64,000 bases of DNA from CALHRB01 sp964473465 (lineage in GTDB: Bacteria > Bacteroidota > Ignavibacteria > Kapaibacteriales > UBA2268): assembly GCA_964473465.1 (NCBI GenBank), contig CAYYPE010000001.1, positions 186,001 to 250,000 on the forward strand, read 5' to 3'. The notes under the pieces were generated by a model. That model searched no databases. It was not told the origin of the DNA and saw only the letters and a program-made list of their open reading frames with translations. Shown piece by piece: positions 34,933-44,426 of the stretch. Position numbers and translations under genes: made by a program. Positions within the stretch are counted from its first letter, which is position 1. Each line of letters starts with the position of its first letter.

Positions 34933-37900
34933 ATGTCTGATGATAAATTAGCGATAATAGAAACACATCCAAGACCGGATATCTGGGACAATGTCGCTAA
35001 AGAATATTCTTACGAAATAAATGAAAATGAAAAAGAAATAGCTAATGGTTTAATTGAAATTTTCCAGTGGCTTAAATTACCTGAAAATGCAAATCTTTTA
35101 GAATTAGGTTCCGGCAGCGGACATATCTCAGGTTTATTGAACAAATCGGGTTATAATGTAACACTTCTGGATTTTTCGCAGACAGCTCTCGAAAAATCTA
35201 AAGACTTTTTTAGTTATTATAACCTTGAAGGGAATTTTATAAACGGAGATATATTTGATTTGACAATGATAGCACCAAACTATGATATTGTCTGGAATAG
35301 TGGTGTAATGGAGCATTTCAATGATGATAAATTATTAGAAGCACTAAAATCAATAAAACAAGTAATAAAGAAATATTTTATTTTCTTGGTTCCAAATCCT
35401 TTATCCCTGCCTTATCTTCTCTTCAGATACAAGAAAATGAGAGAGAATAACTGGCAATTTGGCACTGAGTATTTAAGAAAAGATTACGATGTGTTCCTTC
35501 GAAAAGCTGGGTTCAAAACTTTAAGAAAACAATATCTCGGATGGAATTTTACAAAGTATTTCATAAGTGGAGCTTATGAGTCTGAAGATGTCTATCAATA
35601 CTATAAAGACCTTGTTGATAACAACCTGATTCCTGAAGAAAATGCATATCTTGAAGTGTATGTTACTACGGTTGAGGATGCACCTGTTCAGTCAGAAATT
35701 CAAGATCTGACATTAAAAGACAGCCTGACTGAATTAAAGACAAAGAATTTTGATTTGATAGCAAAATATCAAGGGCTAAAGTCACTCCTTGAAACACAGG
35801 GATACAACCTTGAAGAAATAAAATCACCACAGTCTGAAAAATTAATTCAGATGAAAGATGAACAAATTTCAGCCCTTAACAAAGCTATCGAAGAATTAAA
35901 ATCGCAAAATGAAGCTATTATTGAAGAAAAAGATAAAATCATTTTATTAAAAAACAATACCTTAAAAGAAATTGAAAAATATAATTTCAAGCTTCAGGAT
36001 ATAATTATTGAAAATTATGTTTCAATTTCCCAAAAAGATGAATTAATCAATAAACAGGAAATTCTTGTTTATGAAAAAGAAAATGAATTAAGACTTAAGA
36101 CCGAACAATTAGCAGAGAAAGAGCTTGAAATCTCCGAAATTCAAAGAAGAATTGATGAATTGAGAGCTAATATCGAGGAAAAAGAAAGAATTATTTCAGA
36201 GAAACAAAATCTTAATGAATATCAATCTGAAATAATTTCAAATCAGAGTAATATAATAACCGAAAAGGAAAGCCTGATTACTGAGTTGAACGAAAATCTC
36301 AATCGGATTAATTTAGTTATTCAGGAGAAAGACCAGATAATTAATAATATAAACTCTGAACTGCAGAATAATTTATATATTATTCAAAACCTTGAAAGCA
36401 AAATCACAGAAAAAGATGAATCAATAACTAACCTTGAATTAGCAATCTCAGAAAAAGACATTGTTATAAATCAAAATGCCATTGATGTTCAAATAAGAGA
36501 CAATATAATAAATCAGAAGAATTCTGATATTGAAGCTTTGAATAGATTACTGGATGAAAAGGAACAATTAATTAAAGAAAAAGAGACACTTCTCGAGCAG
36601 AGAGAGAATCTTATAAATTATCAAAAACAATTACTCGACGAAAAAAATATAGAGCTTCATGAAAAAGAGATCCAAATTATTGACCGGGACAAATTACTCA
36701 AAGAAAAAGACGAACTTTTACTGCAAAAGGATAATCTGATTGCTTTTCAATATCAACAGATATTAAGTAAAGATGAACAAATAAAAGACATCGAATCTGA
36801 AATTAATGATAAGAATATTCAAATTCAAAAGCTTGAGGAAACGATCAATTTTCAGATTGAATTAGTAAATCAAAAAAATGATGAAATCAATGAAATCAAT
36901 TTGAAGCTTGACGAAAAACAATCCATAATTGAAAAGCAGGAGGAACTTCTTGACCATTTAGCTTTGCTTGCCGAAGAGAGAAATAACCTTTTAAATGAAA
37001 AGGAAAATTTAATCATTGAAAGAAACAAGTCAATTGAAGAAAAAGAAGATTTTATTAAACAACAATCTGCAGTTATCAGGAAAATCGAAGAGAGCTTAGC
37101 CAATACCAGACTCGAATTGATAGAAAGACAAAACCTAATATCTCAGCTTGAATTTGAACTCGAATTTAGGAACGAGATGATTCAGGATATGGACAAAGCC
37201 ATATTTGAAAAGGACCAACTTATTCAAAATAATTCGAGTTTAATATCAGAATTTGAAGAAGAAATTTCTAAACTCAATGATGAATTGTTAAAAAACAAAA
37301 AAATTCTTGAATATTATGAAGTAAAGCTTGAAGATAAAGATGAGATAATAAATAACCAGAAATATGCTATTGATAATAAAGAACAGACTATTCTCAACCA
37401 AAGAGAAAAAATTCAGGAATTTGAGCAAAGAGTTATAAAATTAGAAGAAACACTTGAAAACAATAACAGAGTCTTGAATGACACTCACGCAAGACTCAAG
37501 GAAAAAATTGATGAATTATATGAAAAATCAATAAAAATAACAGAACTTGAGCAGCAAGTTTCGGAAAAAAGCCATATTATTGAATTAAAAGATCAAATAA
37601 TCTTAGATAAGGAAAACTTGATTTCCGAAAAACTAAAAACTATCAAAGAAAAAGAAGAACTTTTAGTTCAATATCAGGCAGTAATCAAAGAGAAAGATAT
37701 TGCATTATCAGAAAAAGATAGTGAGATAAATGATTACATAAATAAAAATCACATCAAAGAAAAAATAATAGAAGAAAAGTTAGAGATAATCAAATGGAAA
37801 GATAGTGTCATAAATGAAAAAGAGGTAGCTCTCAAGATTTCAGGGGAAACAATAAATCGTCTCGATGAGCAAATAAAAGAACTCGATCAAAGCGTTTTCG

Positions 37901-40900
37901 AAAAAGTTATCCTGCTTGAGGAAAAAGACCAGATTATTGCAAACAAAGATACAGCTATTCAGAATATTACAGCTCAACGGGATTCAATGTATACTCAGCT
38001 GAATAATTTGTTTGCAAGCAGGTCATGGATGGTCGTATATTACTTACAAAAGCTTGACAAAATGCTGCCATTTTTAAAATACCCTATAATTTTTGCATAT
38101 CGCTTATTTGCAACTTATCCATCTGAGTTATTGAAATCCTTAAAAAAATGGCGGGCACGCTCCAAAGCCAAGCATTTAGAAGGGTCAGGGAAAAAGTTAG
38201 AAATCCAGAATAAAGTAAGTGCAGATGCTATCAGAATGATTGAAAATCTGGAGCAGAACGTTTCGATCCCTAAATATGATATCCTTTTCTTTGCTATAAT
38301 TGACTGGGATTTTCGTTATCAAAGGCCACAACATCTGGCATCAGGTTTAGCTGCTAAAGGGCATCGGGTTTTTTATATTTCCGTGCAACTTGGACAGGAA
38401 GCAACAAACACATATAGACTGATTGAGCCAAATGTTATCGAAGTGAAACTACCATATCGAACACAGACAGCAATTTACACAGAAGATATTGCATCAAATC
38501 TTGACGGGCTAAAGGAAGCTATGAAAAAGCTTTATCAGGAACAATCAATCAAAGAGGCTATTGCTTTTGTTGAATTTCCTATGTGGCAACCTCTTGTTTC
38601 CTATGTTTCTGATAAATTTAATGCCAAAATAGTCTTTGATGCACTTGATGAATTTGCAGGATTTTCTAATCTGAATCAAAAACTCAAGGATTATCAGGAT
38701 CTTCTGATTCATAATTCAGACGTCATTATTGCAACTGCAAAGAAAATTTATAAAATGGTGAAGACCGAAACAAATAAGGTCAATATGTTACCGAATGCTA
38801 CTGAATTCAGGCATTTCAATGTATTACCCGAAAATGATACACTCGAAGCAATTCCAAAACCAATAATTGGCTATTATGGAGCTATTGCTGAATGGTTCGA
38901 CTCCGAAGTAATAGAATTTGTTGCGGAGTCCCGCCCGAATTGGAACATTGTTTTGATTGGACATACTTTCGGCTCCGATATTGAGAAGTTGAAAAATATG
39001 AAAAATGTTCATTTTCTCGGGGAAAAGCCATATAAAGAACTGCCGAAATTCCTTTATTGGTTCGATGTTTGCTTAATCCCATTTAAGTTGGTTGATTTGA
39101 TTTTGTCAACTAATCCTGTTAAGTTTTTTGAATACATCAGCAGCGGAAAGCCTGTTGTTGCATCTGATTTACCCGAATTACATCCATATTCTGACATTGT
39201 ATATCTTTCACATAACAAAGAAGAATTCTTGAATAATATCGAAAAAGCTCTCGTTGAAAAAGATGAAAATATTATCAAGAAAAGGATTGAAACTGCAAAA
39301 AATAATGACTGGGAGCATCGGGTTGACAATTTAGAAAAATACACTTTGGAAGGTTTTCCAAAAGTCAGTATAATCATCATAAATAATAATAATGCCCGAA
39401 ATCTTGAATATTGCATAAAAAATATTTTGGAAAATACAGCATATCCTAACTATGAGATTTTGATTGTGGATAATGCTTCAACGGACAATAGTAGGGATTA
39501 TCTTATTGCTCTTGAATCGAAATTTGATTTTATAAAGGTTATTTATAATGATAAAAATTTAGGATTTATTAAAGCAAATAATATTGGAATAAAGGAAGCA
39601 AGCGGTGAATATCTTGTTTTATTAAGTCCCGAAGCTGTGGTTCCTAAAGGTTGGATTAATACTATGATGAAATACCTGAAAGATGAGTCAATAGGTATGA
39701 TCGGTCCAACTACAAATATAAAGGGCAATCAAACAGCAACAAATATCGCTTATAATTATTATGAGGAATACCTTGATTTTTCCGAAAAAGTCTTGTATGA
39801 TAACTTTTATAAATATAACGATATAAATGAACTTAGTTTGTTCTGCACAATGTTCAGGAAAGAAGTTGTCGAAAAAGTTGGTTTAATACCCGATGAGAAG
39901 GAAGAAACAGTATATAATAAATTTGAAGAGTATGATTATAGCATAAAAATAAAGAATAGTGGATTGAGATTGATATGTTGCAAAGATCTTTATGTGCACG
40001 TTGGAACTGGGAGCTTAAGAGAATTTCATCAGAAGGGCCAGAAAAAAGTTGCTATAATAATTTTGTCTTATAATTTGCTTGATAAAACAACTAAACCTTG
40101 CATTGAAAGCATCTATAGAGCAAAGACTCATTGCGATTTTGAGGTTCTTGTGGTGGATAATTTATCAACCGATGGAACAAGAGATTATCTTTTGAGTGCC
40201 AAAGATGAATATAAAAATTTAAGACTTTTGTTCAATGAACAAAATCTTGGGTTCGCAGGAGGAAACAATGCAGGAATGAAAGCAATTCAGGCAGATTACT
40301 ATATTTTACTAAATAGTGATACCATAGTAACCGATTATTGGATTGATAAAATTGTTGATTTTATGGAAACCCATCCAGAAGTTGGCATGGCTGGTCCTAT
40401 AACGAATTCAGCTGGGAACGAGCAAATGATATATGTTAAATCAACAACAGAGGAAGAAATAATCAAAGAAGGTCTGGAGTGGGCTAATAAGCATAGCAAA
40501 GACTACTTTTTCACAAATCTGCTTGGTTTTTATTGTGTTGCAATCAGAAAAGAAATATTGGATAATGTTGGATATCTTGATGAGGCATACGGGATTGGTA
40601 TGTTCGAGGATGATGATTTCTCACTGAGAGTAATGAAGGCAGGTTATAAACTTGCAGTTCTCGAAAACGTGTTCATTTATCACAAAGGAAGTGTTTCATT
40701 TAGTTCCTTATTAACTGATGAGTTTCGTAATAAAACATTTTTCAAAAATCTTAAATATTACGAACAAAAATTTAATATCAAATGGAAGTCAAAGTTTAAT
40801 ACCGATACTTTTGTGGAAGTAATTCAGCACTATTTAAGAAATGTTGATGATAGCAATGCCGACAGAATCAAGGAAAAAATTGCCAATAGGTTGGAAATCA

Positions 40901-40989
40901 TGAAAAATTTTGATTATGCCGGGAAAAATCTTGATAATATAATGCTCTGGCAGCAGACATTACCTAAAGAGCAAAGGTTTATCGAATAA
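34933..40989 (+). CDS. Giant methyltransferase - coiled coil - GT4 - GT2 - GT2 protein
   Basis: The 2018-residue protein is modular. Residues 20-230: class I SAM methyltransferase with LLELGSGSGHISG (about 55-67) and IVWNSGVMEHF. About 250-1030: a coiled coil of repeated EKDxxI/L heptads, with no proline between Pro299 and Pro1046, which would span roughly 110 nm if continuous. About 1030-1090: FASRSWMVVYYLQKL and a hydrophobic then basic stretch that may touch the membrane. About 1115-1465: GT-B transferase (DFRYQRPQHLASGLAAKGH; FFEYISSGKPVVASDLPE), resembling TuaH-like GT4 enzymes. About 1477-1690 and 1705-1930: two GT2 domains. The second has the DxD-type LLNSDT (Asp1796). The first reads LLSPEA (1565-1568), so it may be inactive. 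Methyltransferase plus long coiled coil resembles WbdD, which caps and measures O-antigen chains. AGAGG lies about 8 bases before the ATG. Confidence 0.85.
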   Translation: MSDDKLAIIETHPRPDIWDNVAKEYSYEINENEKEIANGLIEIFQWLKLPENANLLELGSGSGHISGLLNKSGYNVTLLDFSQTALEKSKDFFSYYNLEGNFINGDIFDLTMIAPNYDIVWNSGVMEHFNDDKLLEALKSIKQVIKKYFIFLVPNPLSLPYLLFRYKKMRENNWQFGTEYLRKDYDVFLRKAGFKTLRKQYLGWNFTKYFISGAYESEDVYQYYKDLVDNNLIPEENAYLEVYVTTVEDAPVQSEIQDLTLKDSLTELKTKNFDLIAKYQGLKSLLETQGYNLEEIKSPQSEKLIQMKDEQISALNKAIEELKSQNEAIIEEKDKIILLKNNTLKEIEKYNFKLQDIIIENYVSISQKDELINKQEILVYEKENELRLKTEQLAEKELEISEIQRRIDELRANIEEKERIISEKQNLNEYQSEIISNQSNIITEKESLITELNENLNRINLVIQEKDQIINNINSELQNNLYIIQNLESKITEKDESITNLELAISEKDIVINQNAIDVQIRDNIINQKNSDIEALNRLLDEKEQLIKEKETLLEQRENLINYQKQLLDEKNIELHEKEIQIIDRDKLLKEKDELLLQKDNLIAFQYQQILSKDEQIKDIESEINDKNIQIQKLEETINFQIELVNQKNDEINEINLKLDEKQSIIEKQEELLDHLALLAEERNNLLNEKENLIIERNKSIEEKEDFIKQQSAVIRKIEESLANTRLELIERQNLISQLEFELEFRNEMIQDMDKAIFEKDQLIQNNSSLISEFEEEISKLNDELLKNKKILEYYEVKLEDKDEIINNQKYAIDNKEQTILNQREKIQEFEQRVIKLEETLENNNRVLNDTHARLKEKIDELYEKSIKITELEQQVSEKSHIIELKDQIILDKENLISEKLKTIKEKEELLVQYQAVIKEKDIALSEKDSEINDYINKNHIKEKIIEEKLEIIKWKDSVINEKEVALKISGETINRLDEQIKELDQSVFEKVILLEEKDQIIANKDTAIQNITAQRDSMYTQLNNLFASRSWMVVYYLQKLDKMLPFLKYPIIFAYRLFATYPSELLKSLKKWRARSKAKHLEGSGKKLEIQNKVSADAIRMIENLEQNVSIPKYDILFFAIIDWDFRYQRPQHLASGLAAKGHRVFYISVQLGQEATNTYRLIEPNVIEVKLPYRTQTAIYTEDIASNLDGLKEAMKKLYQEQSIKEAIAFVEFPMWQPLVSYVSDKFNAKIVFDALDEFAGFSNLNQKLKDYQDLLIHNSDVIIATAKKIYKMVKTETNKVNMLPNATEFRHFNVLPENDTLEAIPKPIIGYYGAIAEWFDSEVIEFVAESRPNWNIVLIGHTFGSDIEKLKNMKNVHFLGEKPYKELPKFLYWFDVCLIPFKLVDLILSTNPVKFFEYISSGKPVVASDLPELHPYSDIVYLSHNKEEFLNNIEKALVEKDENIIKKRIETAKNNDWEHRVDNLEKYTLEGFPKVSIIIINNNNARNLEYCIKNILENTAYPNYEILIVDNASTDNSRDYLIALESKFDFIKVIYNDKNLGFIKANNIGIKEASGEYLVLLSPEAVVPKGWINTMMKYLKDESIGMIGPTTNIKGNQTATNIAYNYYEEYLDFSEKVLYDNFYKYNDINELSLFCTMFRKEVVEKVGLIPDEKEETVYNKFEEYDYSIKIKNSGLRLICCKDLYVHVGTGSLREFHQKGQKKVAIIILSYNLLDKTTKPCIESIYRAKTHCDFEVLVVDNLSTDGTRDYLLSAKDEYKNLRLLFNEQNLGFAGGNNAGMKAIQADYYILLNSDTIVTDYWIDKIVDFMETHPEVGMAGPITNSAGNEQMIYVKSTTEEEIIKEGLEWANKHSKDYFFTNLLGFYCVAIRKEILDNVGYLDEAYGIGMFEDDDFSLRVMKAGYKLAVLENVFIYHKGSVSFSSLLTDEFRNKTFFKNLKYYEQKFNIKWKSKFNTDTFVEVIQHYLRNVDDSNADRIKEKIANRLEIMKNFDYAGKNLDNIMLWQQTLPKEQRFIE

Positions 40990-41071
40990 AAAACTTAAGA
41001 TAATAACATAAGAAATTATAATACGTCTTAATATATTCACATAAATTTTATTAATAATAGTAGAGGGAAAA

Positions 41072-41380
41072 ATGGTTTCAAATTATTTGGTTGAGGCGCC
41101 TCAGATTCTGAGATTTGGTCCTCATACAACCAATGCCGGAGTTGAGTTCAACGTTCAGCAGAACGGTGATTCAGTTATGTGGTTCAAAGTTGCCAATGGA
41201 AAAGGCACAATTGTAGTTAAGTTTGACGAAGAGAGGTTAAACGGATATTTTGGTGGTGGCGATTTAATCACATGCAGCATACCGAAAAAATTCTTTGAGT
41301 CCCCCGGTGAGCATAAGATTTATCTACTGGATACAGCAACAGGATTAACATCTAATATTGTTATTTTTACTGTAAAATAA
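41072..41380 (+). CDS. Small Ig/TIG-like domain protein A
   Basis: The 102-residue protein is preceded by AGAGGG about seven bases from the ATG. It has no signal peptide or membrane segment. It consists of one beta-rich unit: PQILRFGPHTTNAGVEFNVQ, SVMWFKV, ITCSIPKKFFESPGEHKIYL, then TSNIVIFTV. The order (opening P-x-I-x-x-F-G-P, a late s-IP-x-x-F, closing SNxVxFxV) resembles a single IPT/TIG-type immunoglobulin domain. It is a close paralogue of the next gene. Its place between the giant glycosyltransferase and the nucleotide-sugar genes, and its expected cytoplasmic location, suggest a sugar- or protein-binding accessory to polymer synthesis. This is inference, and I do not recognise a named family. 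Confidence 0.7.
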   Translation: MVSNYLVEAPQILRFGPHTTNAGVEFNVQQNGDSVMWFKVANGKGTIVVKFDEERLNGYFGGGDLITCSIPKKFFESPGEHKIYLLDTATGLTSNIVIFTVK

Positions 41381-41430
41381 CAATTTTAAGCCAATTTAAT
41401 TATTATGTTTAACTATTTTTATTTGATAAC

Positions 41431-41739
41431 ATGATGGAAACATTAAATGGGTTTGATATTCCAAAGATAATAAGTTTTGGACCCGTAAGAGTAAAGAATG
41501 GTCAGGACTTTAACATCCAGACCAATGGAGATTCAGCAATTTGGCTTAAAATCAACAAAAGCTCAAATTCATTAATAGTTAAAATAGATGATAGAAGTAT
41601 AAAACCATTCATCAAAGATGATTTACTGACTTGTAGTGTTCCAAAAGAATTATATCAGAAATCGGGTGAGCATAAGATATATCTCAAAGATGAATCAACT
41701 GGACTTACGTCAAATGTTGTTATTTTTACAGTAATTTAA
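41431..41739 (+). CDS. Small Ig/TIG-like domain protein B (paralogue of A)
   Basis: This 102-residue protein is a tandem paralogue of 41072-41380, sharing PxIxxFGP, FNxQxNGDS, xxWxKx, a CSxPKxxx element, the GEHKIYLxD block and the closing TGLTSNVVIFTV. The pair clearly arose by duplication, with 50 bases between the genes. No signal peptide, metal site or catalytic residues are evident. No clear ribosome site precedes ATG 41431, and a second ATG follows at once. The seven-base gap to the wbpA-type gene supports one transcript. Function unknown; a single Ig-like binding domain in the cytoplasm is the simplest reading. Confidence 0.7.
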   Translation: MMETLNGFDIPKIISFGPVRVKNGQDFNIQTNGDSAIWLKINKSSNSLIVKIDDRSIKPFIKDDLLTCSVPKELYQKSGEHKIYLKDESTGLTSNVVIFTVI

Positions 41740-41746
41740 AAAAAAT

Positions 41747-43018
41747 ATGAAAGTTTCTGTATTAGGGCTTGGCTATGTCGGTCTGCCTCTGGCTTGTGCT
41801 ATTGCTAAAAGGACCGACAATAAAGTTGTTGGATATGACTTAAATTCACAAAAAATCGAAAAAATCAAAAGAAAAGAATGTCCTATTGACGATGTTCAAT
41901 GCGAAGAGGATTTGAAACTTGTTGATTTTGATGTTTCTTCGGTTCCTGATATTCTTGCTGATTCTGATATTTACATTGTTTGTGTCCCGACACCAGTCCT
42001 TGATGATTATACTCCCGATCTGGGACCTGTAAGAGGAGCCACGATGACAATTAGCAAGTATCTGAAAAAAGGTCAGGTAGTAGTTATTGAATCAACGATT
42101 AATCCCGGGGTTTGTGATGAAGTTGTCAAACCAATAATCGAAGAGAAAACCGGTTTAGTAGCTGGAATTGATTTTGATATAGCACACTGTCCGGAAAGAA
42201 TTAATCCCGGAGATCCGAAATGGAATGTTTATAATATCCCGAGAAACATTGGCTCCACTAATGGCGAAACCACCAGAAAAATTGCCGATTTTTACAGATC
42301 TTTCATAAGCGCTGAAATAAACGAAATGCCTGATTTGAAAACAACAGAGGCAACAAAGATAATTGAAAATACATTCAGAGATATAAATATAGCTTTTGTT
42401 AATGAGTTAGCCCGCTCTTTCGATGTGCTTGGAATTGATTTAATTACTGTAATCAAGGGAGCATCGAACAAACCATTTGCATTTCTTCCTCACTATCCAA
42501 GTTGCGGCGTTGGGGGACATTGCATACCTGTTGATCCATACTATCTGATTGAAAGGGCAAAGCAAAGCGGATTTGACCATAAATTTCTCAAGTTAGCAAG
42601 AGAGATCAATAATTCCATGCCTCACTATACTGTTGAGTTATTGGCAGAAGCATTAAATCATTTCGAAAAGCCTATCAAAAATACAAAAATTTGTCTTCTT
42701 GGACTTTCTTACAAAGCTAATGTTGGAGATTTAAGGGAGAGCCCTTCTTTAAAAATCAAAGAGATATTGAACCAAAAAGAAGCTGATTTATTAATATATG
42801 ACCCATATTTTCCTGAATTGAGCAACGTTGTCAATCTTAAGGAAGCACTTCAACAAAGCTTTGCTATTATTCTTGCTACAAATCATAATGATTTTAGTAA
42901 AATCACCGCCGATATATTGATTAATTCAGACGTTAAAATTGTGATTGATGGTAAAAATTTCCTCAACAAAGAAGAAATATTAAAAGCAGGAATTTATTAC
43001 AAAGGTATTGGAACTTAA
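41747..43018 (+). CDS. wbpA: UDP-N-acetylglucosamine 6-dehydrogenase (WbpA-type)
   Basis: The 423-residue nucleotide-sugar dehydrogenase has the NAD fold (VSVLGLGYVGLPLACAIA), CVPTPVLDDYTPDLG, ESTINPGVCDEV, HCPERINPGDP, EATKIIENTFRDINIAFVNELA and the catalytic Cys in CGVGGHCIPVDPYYL. The GGHCIPVDP form belongs to UDP-N-acetylhexosamine dehydrogenases rather than UDP-glucose dehydrogenases. With the WbpE-, WbpB- and WbpD-type genes that follow, it should oxidise UDP-GlcNAc to UDP-GlcNAcA, the first step to UDP-2,3-diacetamido-2,3-dideoxy-glucuronate. A ManNAc dehydrogenase is possible but fits the neighbours less well. Confidence 0.85.
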   Translation: MKVSVLGLGYVGLPLACAIAKRTDNKVVGYDLNSQKIEKIKRKECPIDDVQCEEDLKLVDFDVSSVPDILADSDIYIVCVPTPVLDDYTPDLGPVRGATMTISKYLKKGQVVVIESTINPGVCDEVVKPIIEEKTGLVAGIDFDIAHCPERINPGDPKWNVYNIPRNIGSTNGETTRKIADFYRSFISAEINEMPDLKTTEATKIIENTFRDINIAFVNELARSFDVLGIDLITVIKGASNKPFAFLPHYPSCGVGGHCIPVDPYYLIERAKQSGFDHKFLKLAREINNSMPHYTVELLAEALNHFEKPIKNTKICLLGLSYKANVGDLRESPSLKIKEILNQKEADLLIYDPYFPELSNVVNLKEALQQSFAIILATNHNDFSKITADILINSDVKIVIDGKNFLNKEEILKAGIYYKGIGT

Positions 43019-43044
43019 TTTGTTTATTTTATTTGTTTTAATTT

Positions 43045-44397
43045 ATGGATAATAATACAATTTTAGAAAAAATAAAAAATGATAATGTAGAGTTTATCAA
43101 TCTACAATTTTCTGATATGATGGGAATGTCCAAAAGTGTAACCATTCCGACTTCCAAATTTCAGGAAGTTCTTATTCATGGTTTGTGGTTCGATGGCTCA
43201 TCGGTCGAAGGATTCACAAGGATATTCGAAAGTGATATGTTATTGAAACCTGATTTGGATACCTATGCAGTTGTGCCATGGTATTCAAATGGCACTGGGA
43301 ATATTGCAAGGTTCATTTGTGATGTATATATGCCAGATGGAAACCCTTACGAATCCGATCCAAGATATATATTAAAGAAGGTAATTGAAGAAGCCCGATC
43401 AATGGGTTTTGAATACTATACTGGTCCTGAACTCGAATTTTTTCTGTTTCGCAGAGAAAATGGTAAAATAAAAACAGCCCAGAATAAAGTGATAGAGCCG
43501 CATGATAGGGGGCAATATTTTGATCTGGTTATGGATCTTGGTTTTGAAGTCAGACGTGAAATGATGAACGCTCTTATCAAAATGGGTATTGATGTTGAAG
43601 CGAGCCACCACGAAGTGGCACCCGGTCAGCATGAAATTGATTTCAAATATGACAAAGCAATAGTAACAGCCGACAGGGTTATGACATTAAAATCCACATT
43701 AAAAGCAGTAGCTGAGAGTTATGGATTATATGCCACATTTATGCCGAAACCGATTGCCGGGATTAATGGAAGTGGTATGCATGTTCATCAAAGTCTTTTT
43801 ACGTTGGATGGGAGCACAAATTTATTTTTCAATAAGGATGATAAATATAAATTATCAGAATTAGCATATAATTTTCTTGCCGGGCAGATGCATCATATCA
43901 AGGCTATGGCAGCCATTCTCAATCCAACAGTCAACTCATATAAAAGGCTTGTTCCCGGATACGAAGCATCAACATATATCTGCTGGGCTCAGACAAACCG
44001 CTCAGCACTGGTTCGTGTTCCTATGTATAGCGCCGGAAAAGATAAAGCAACAAGACTTGAAATTAGATGTCCAGACCCAAGTGCAAATCCATACCTGGCT
44101 TTTGCTGTTTTATTGAAAGCCGGTCTTGATGGCATTAAAAATAAAATGATCCCACCCCCACCAGTTGAGGAAGATGTGTATGAGTTCAATTTCACTGAAT
44201 TAGAAGAAAGAAATATTGATTTTCTTCCTTATTCCCTCTGGGACGCCATTCATAAATTAAAAAAGAATGAACTTATCCAATCTGCTTTGGGTTCAGATTT
44301 AACAAAAAAATATATTACTGCCAAAGAGCAGGAATATGAACAATTCAGAATCTCTGTAACAGATTGGGAAATAAATAATTATCTCGAGAACATTTAA
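43045..44397 (+). CDS. glnA: Glutamine synthetase type I
   Basis: The 450-residue enzyme shows all GSI motifs: FDGSSVEGF near the N-terminus, GPELEFFLF, the ATP/glutamate segment NGSGMHVHQSLF, VPGYEASTYICWAQTNRSALVRVP and LEIRCPDPSANPYLAFA. Length and the C-terminal region suggest the GSI-alpha (Bacillus/Thermotoga-like) type without an adenylylation loop. It makes glutamine from glutamate, ammonia and ATP in the cytoplasm. Its place inside the polysaccharide operon, between the wbpA- and wbpE-type genes with gaps of 26 and 29 bases, is unusual. It may supply amino nitrogen for the amino-sugar pathway, whose aminotransferase uses glutamate. Whether it is the cell's only GlnA cannot be judged from this window. 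Confidence 0.93.
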   Translation: MDNNTILEKIKNDNVEFINLQFSDMMGMSKSVTIPTSKFQEVLIHGLWFDGSSVEGFTRIFESDMLLKPDLDTYAVVPWYSNGTGNIARFICDVYMPDGNPYESDPRYILKKVIEEARSMGFEYYTGPELEFFLFRRENGKIKTAQNKVIEPHDRGQYFDLVMDLGFEVRREMMNALIKMGIDVEASHHEVAPGQHEIDFKYDKAIVTADRVMTLKSTLKAVAESYGLYATFMPKPIAGINGSGMHVHQSLFTLDGSTNLFFNKDDKYKLSELAYNFLAGQMHHIKAMAAILNPTVNSYKRLVPGYEASTYICWAQTNRSALVRVPMYSAGKDKATRLEIRCPDPSANPYLAFAVLLKAGLDGIKNKMIPPPPVEEDVYEFNFTELEERNIDFLPYSLWDAIHKLKKNELIQSALGSDLTKKYITAKEQEYEQFRISVTDWEINNYLENI

Positions 44398-44426
44398 TAT
44401 TTAAAATATTCAATTTAGGTTAAGTA

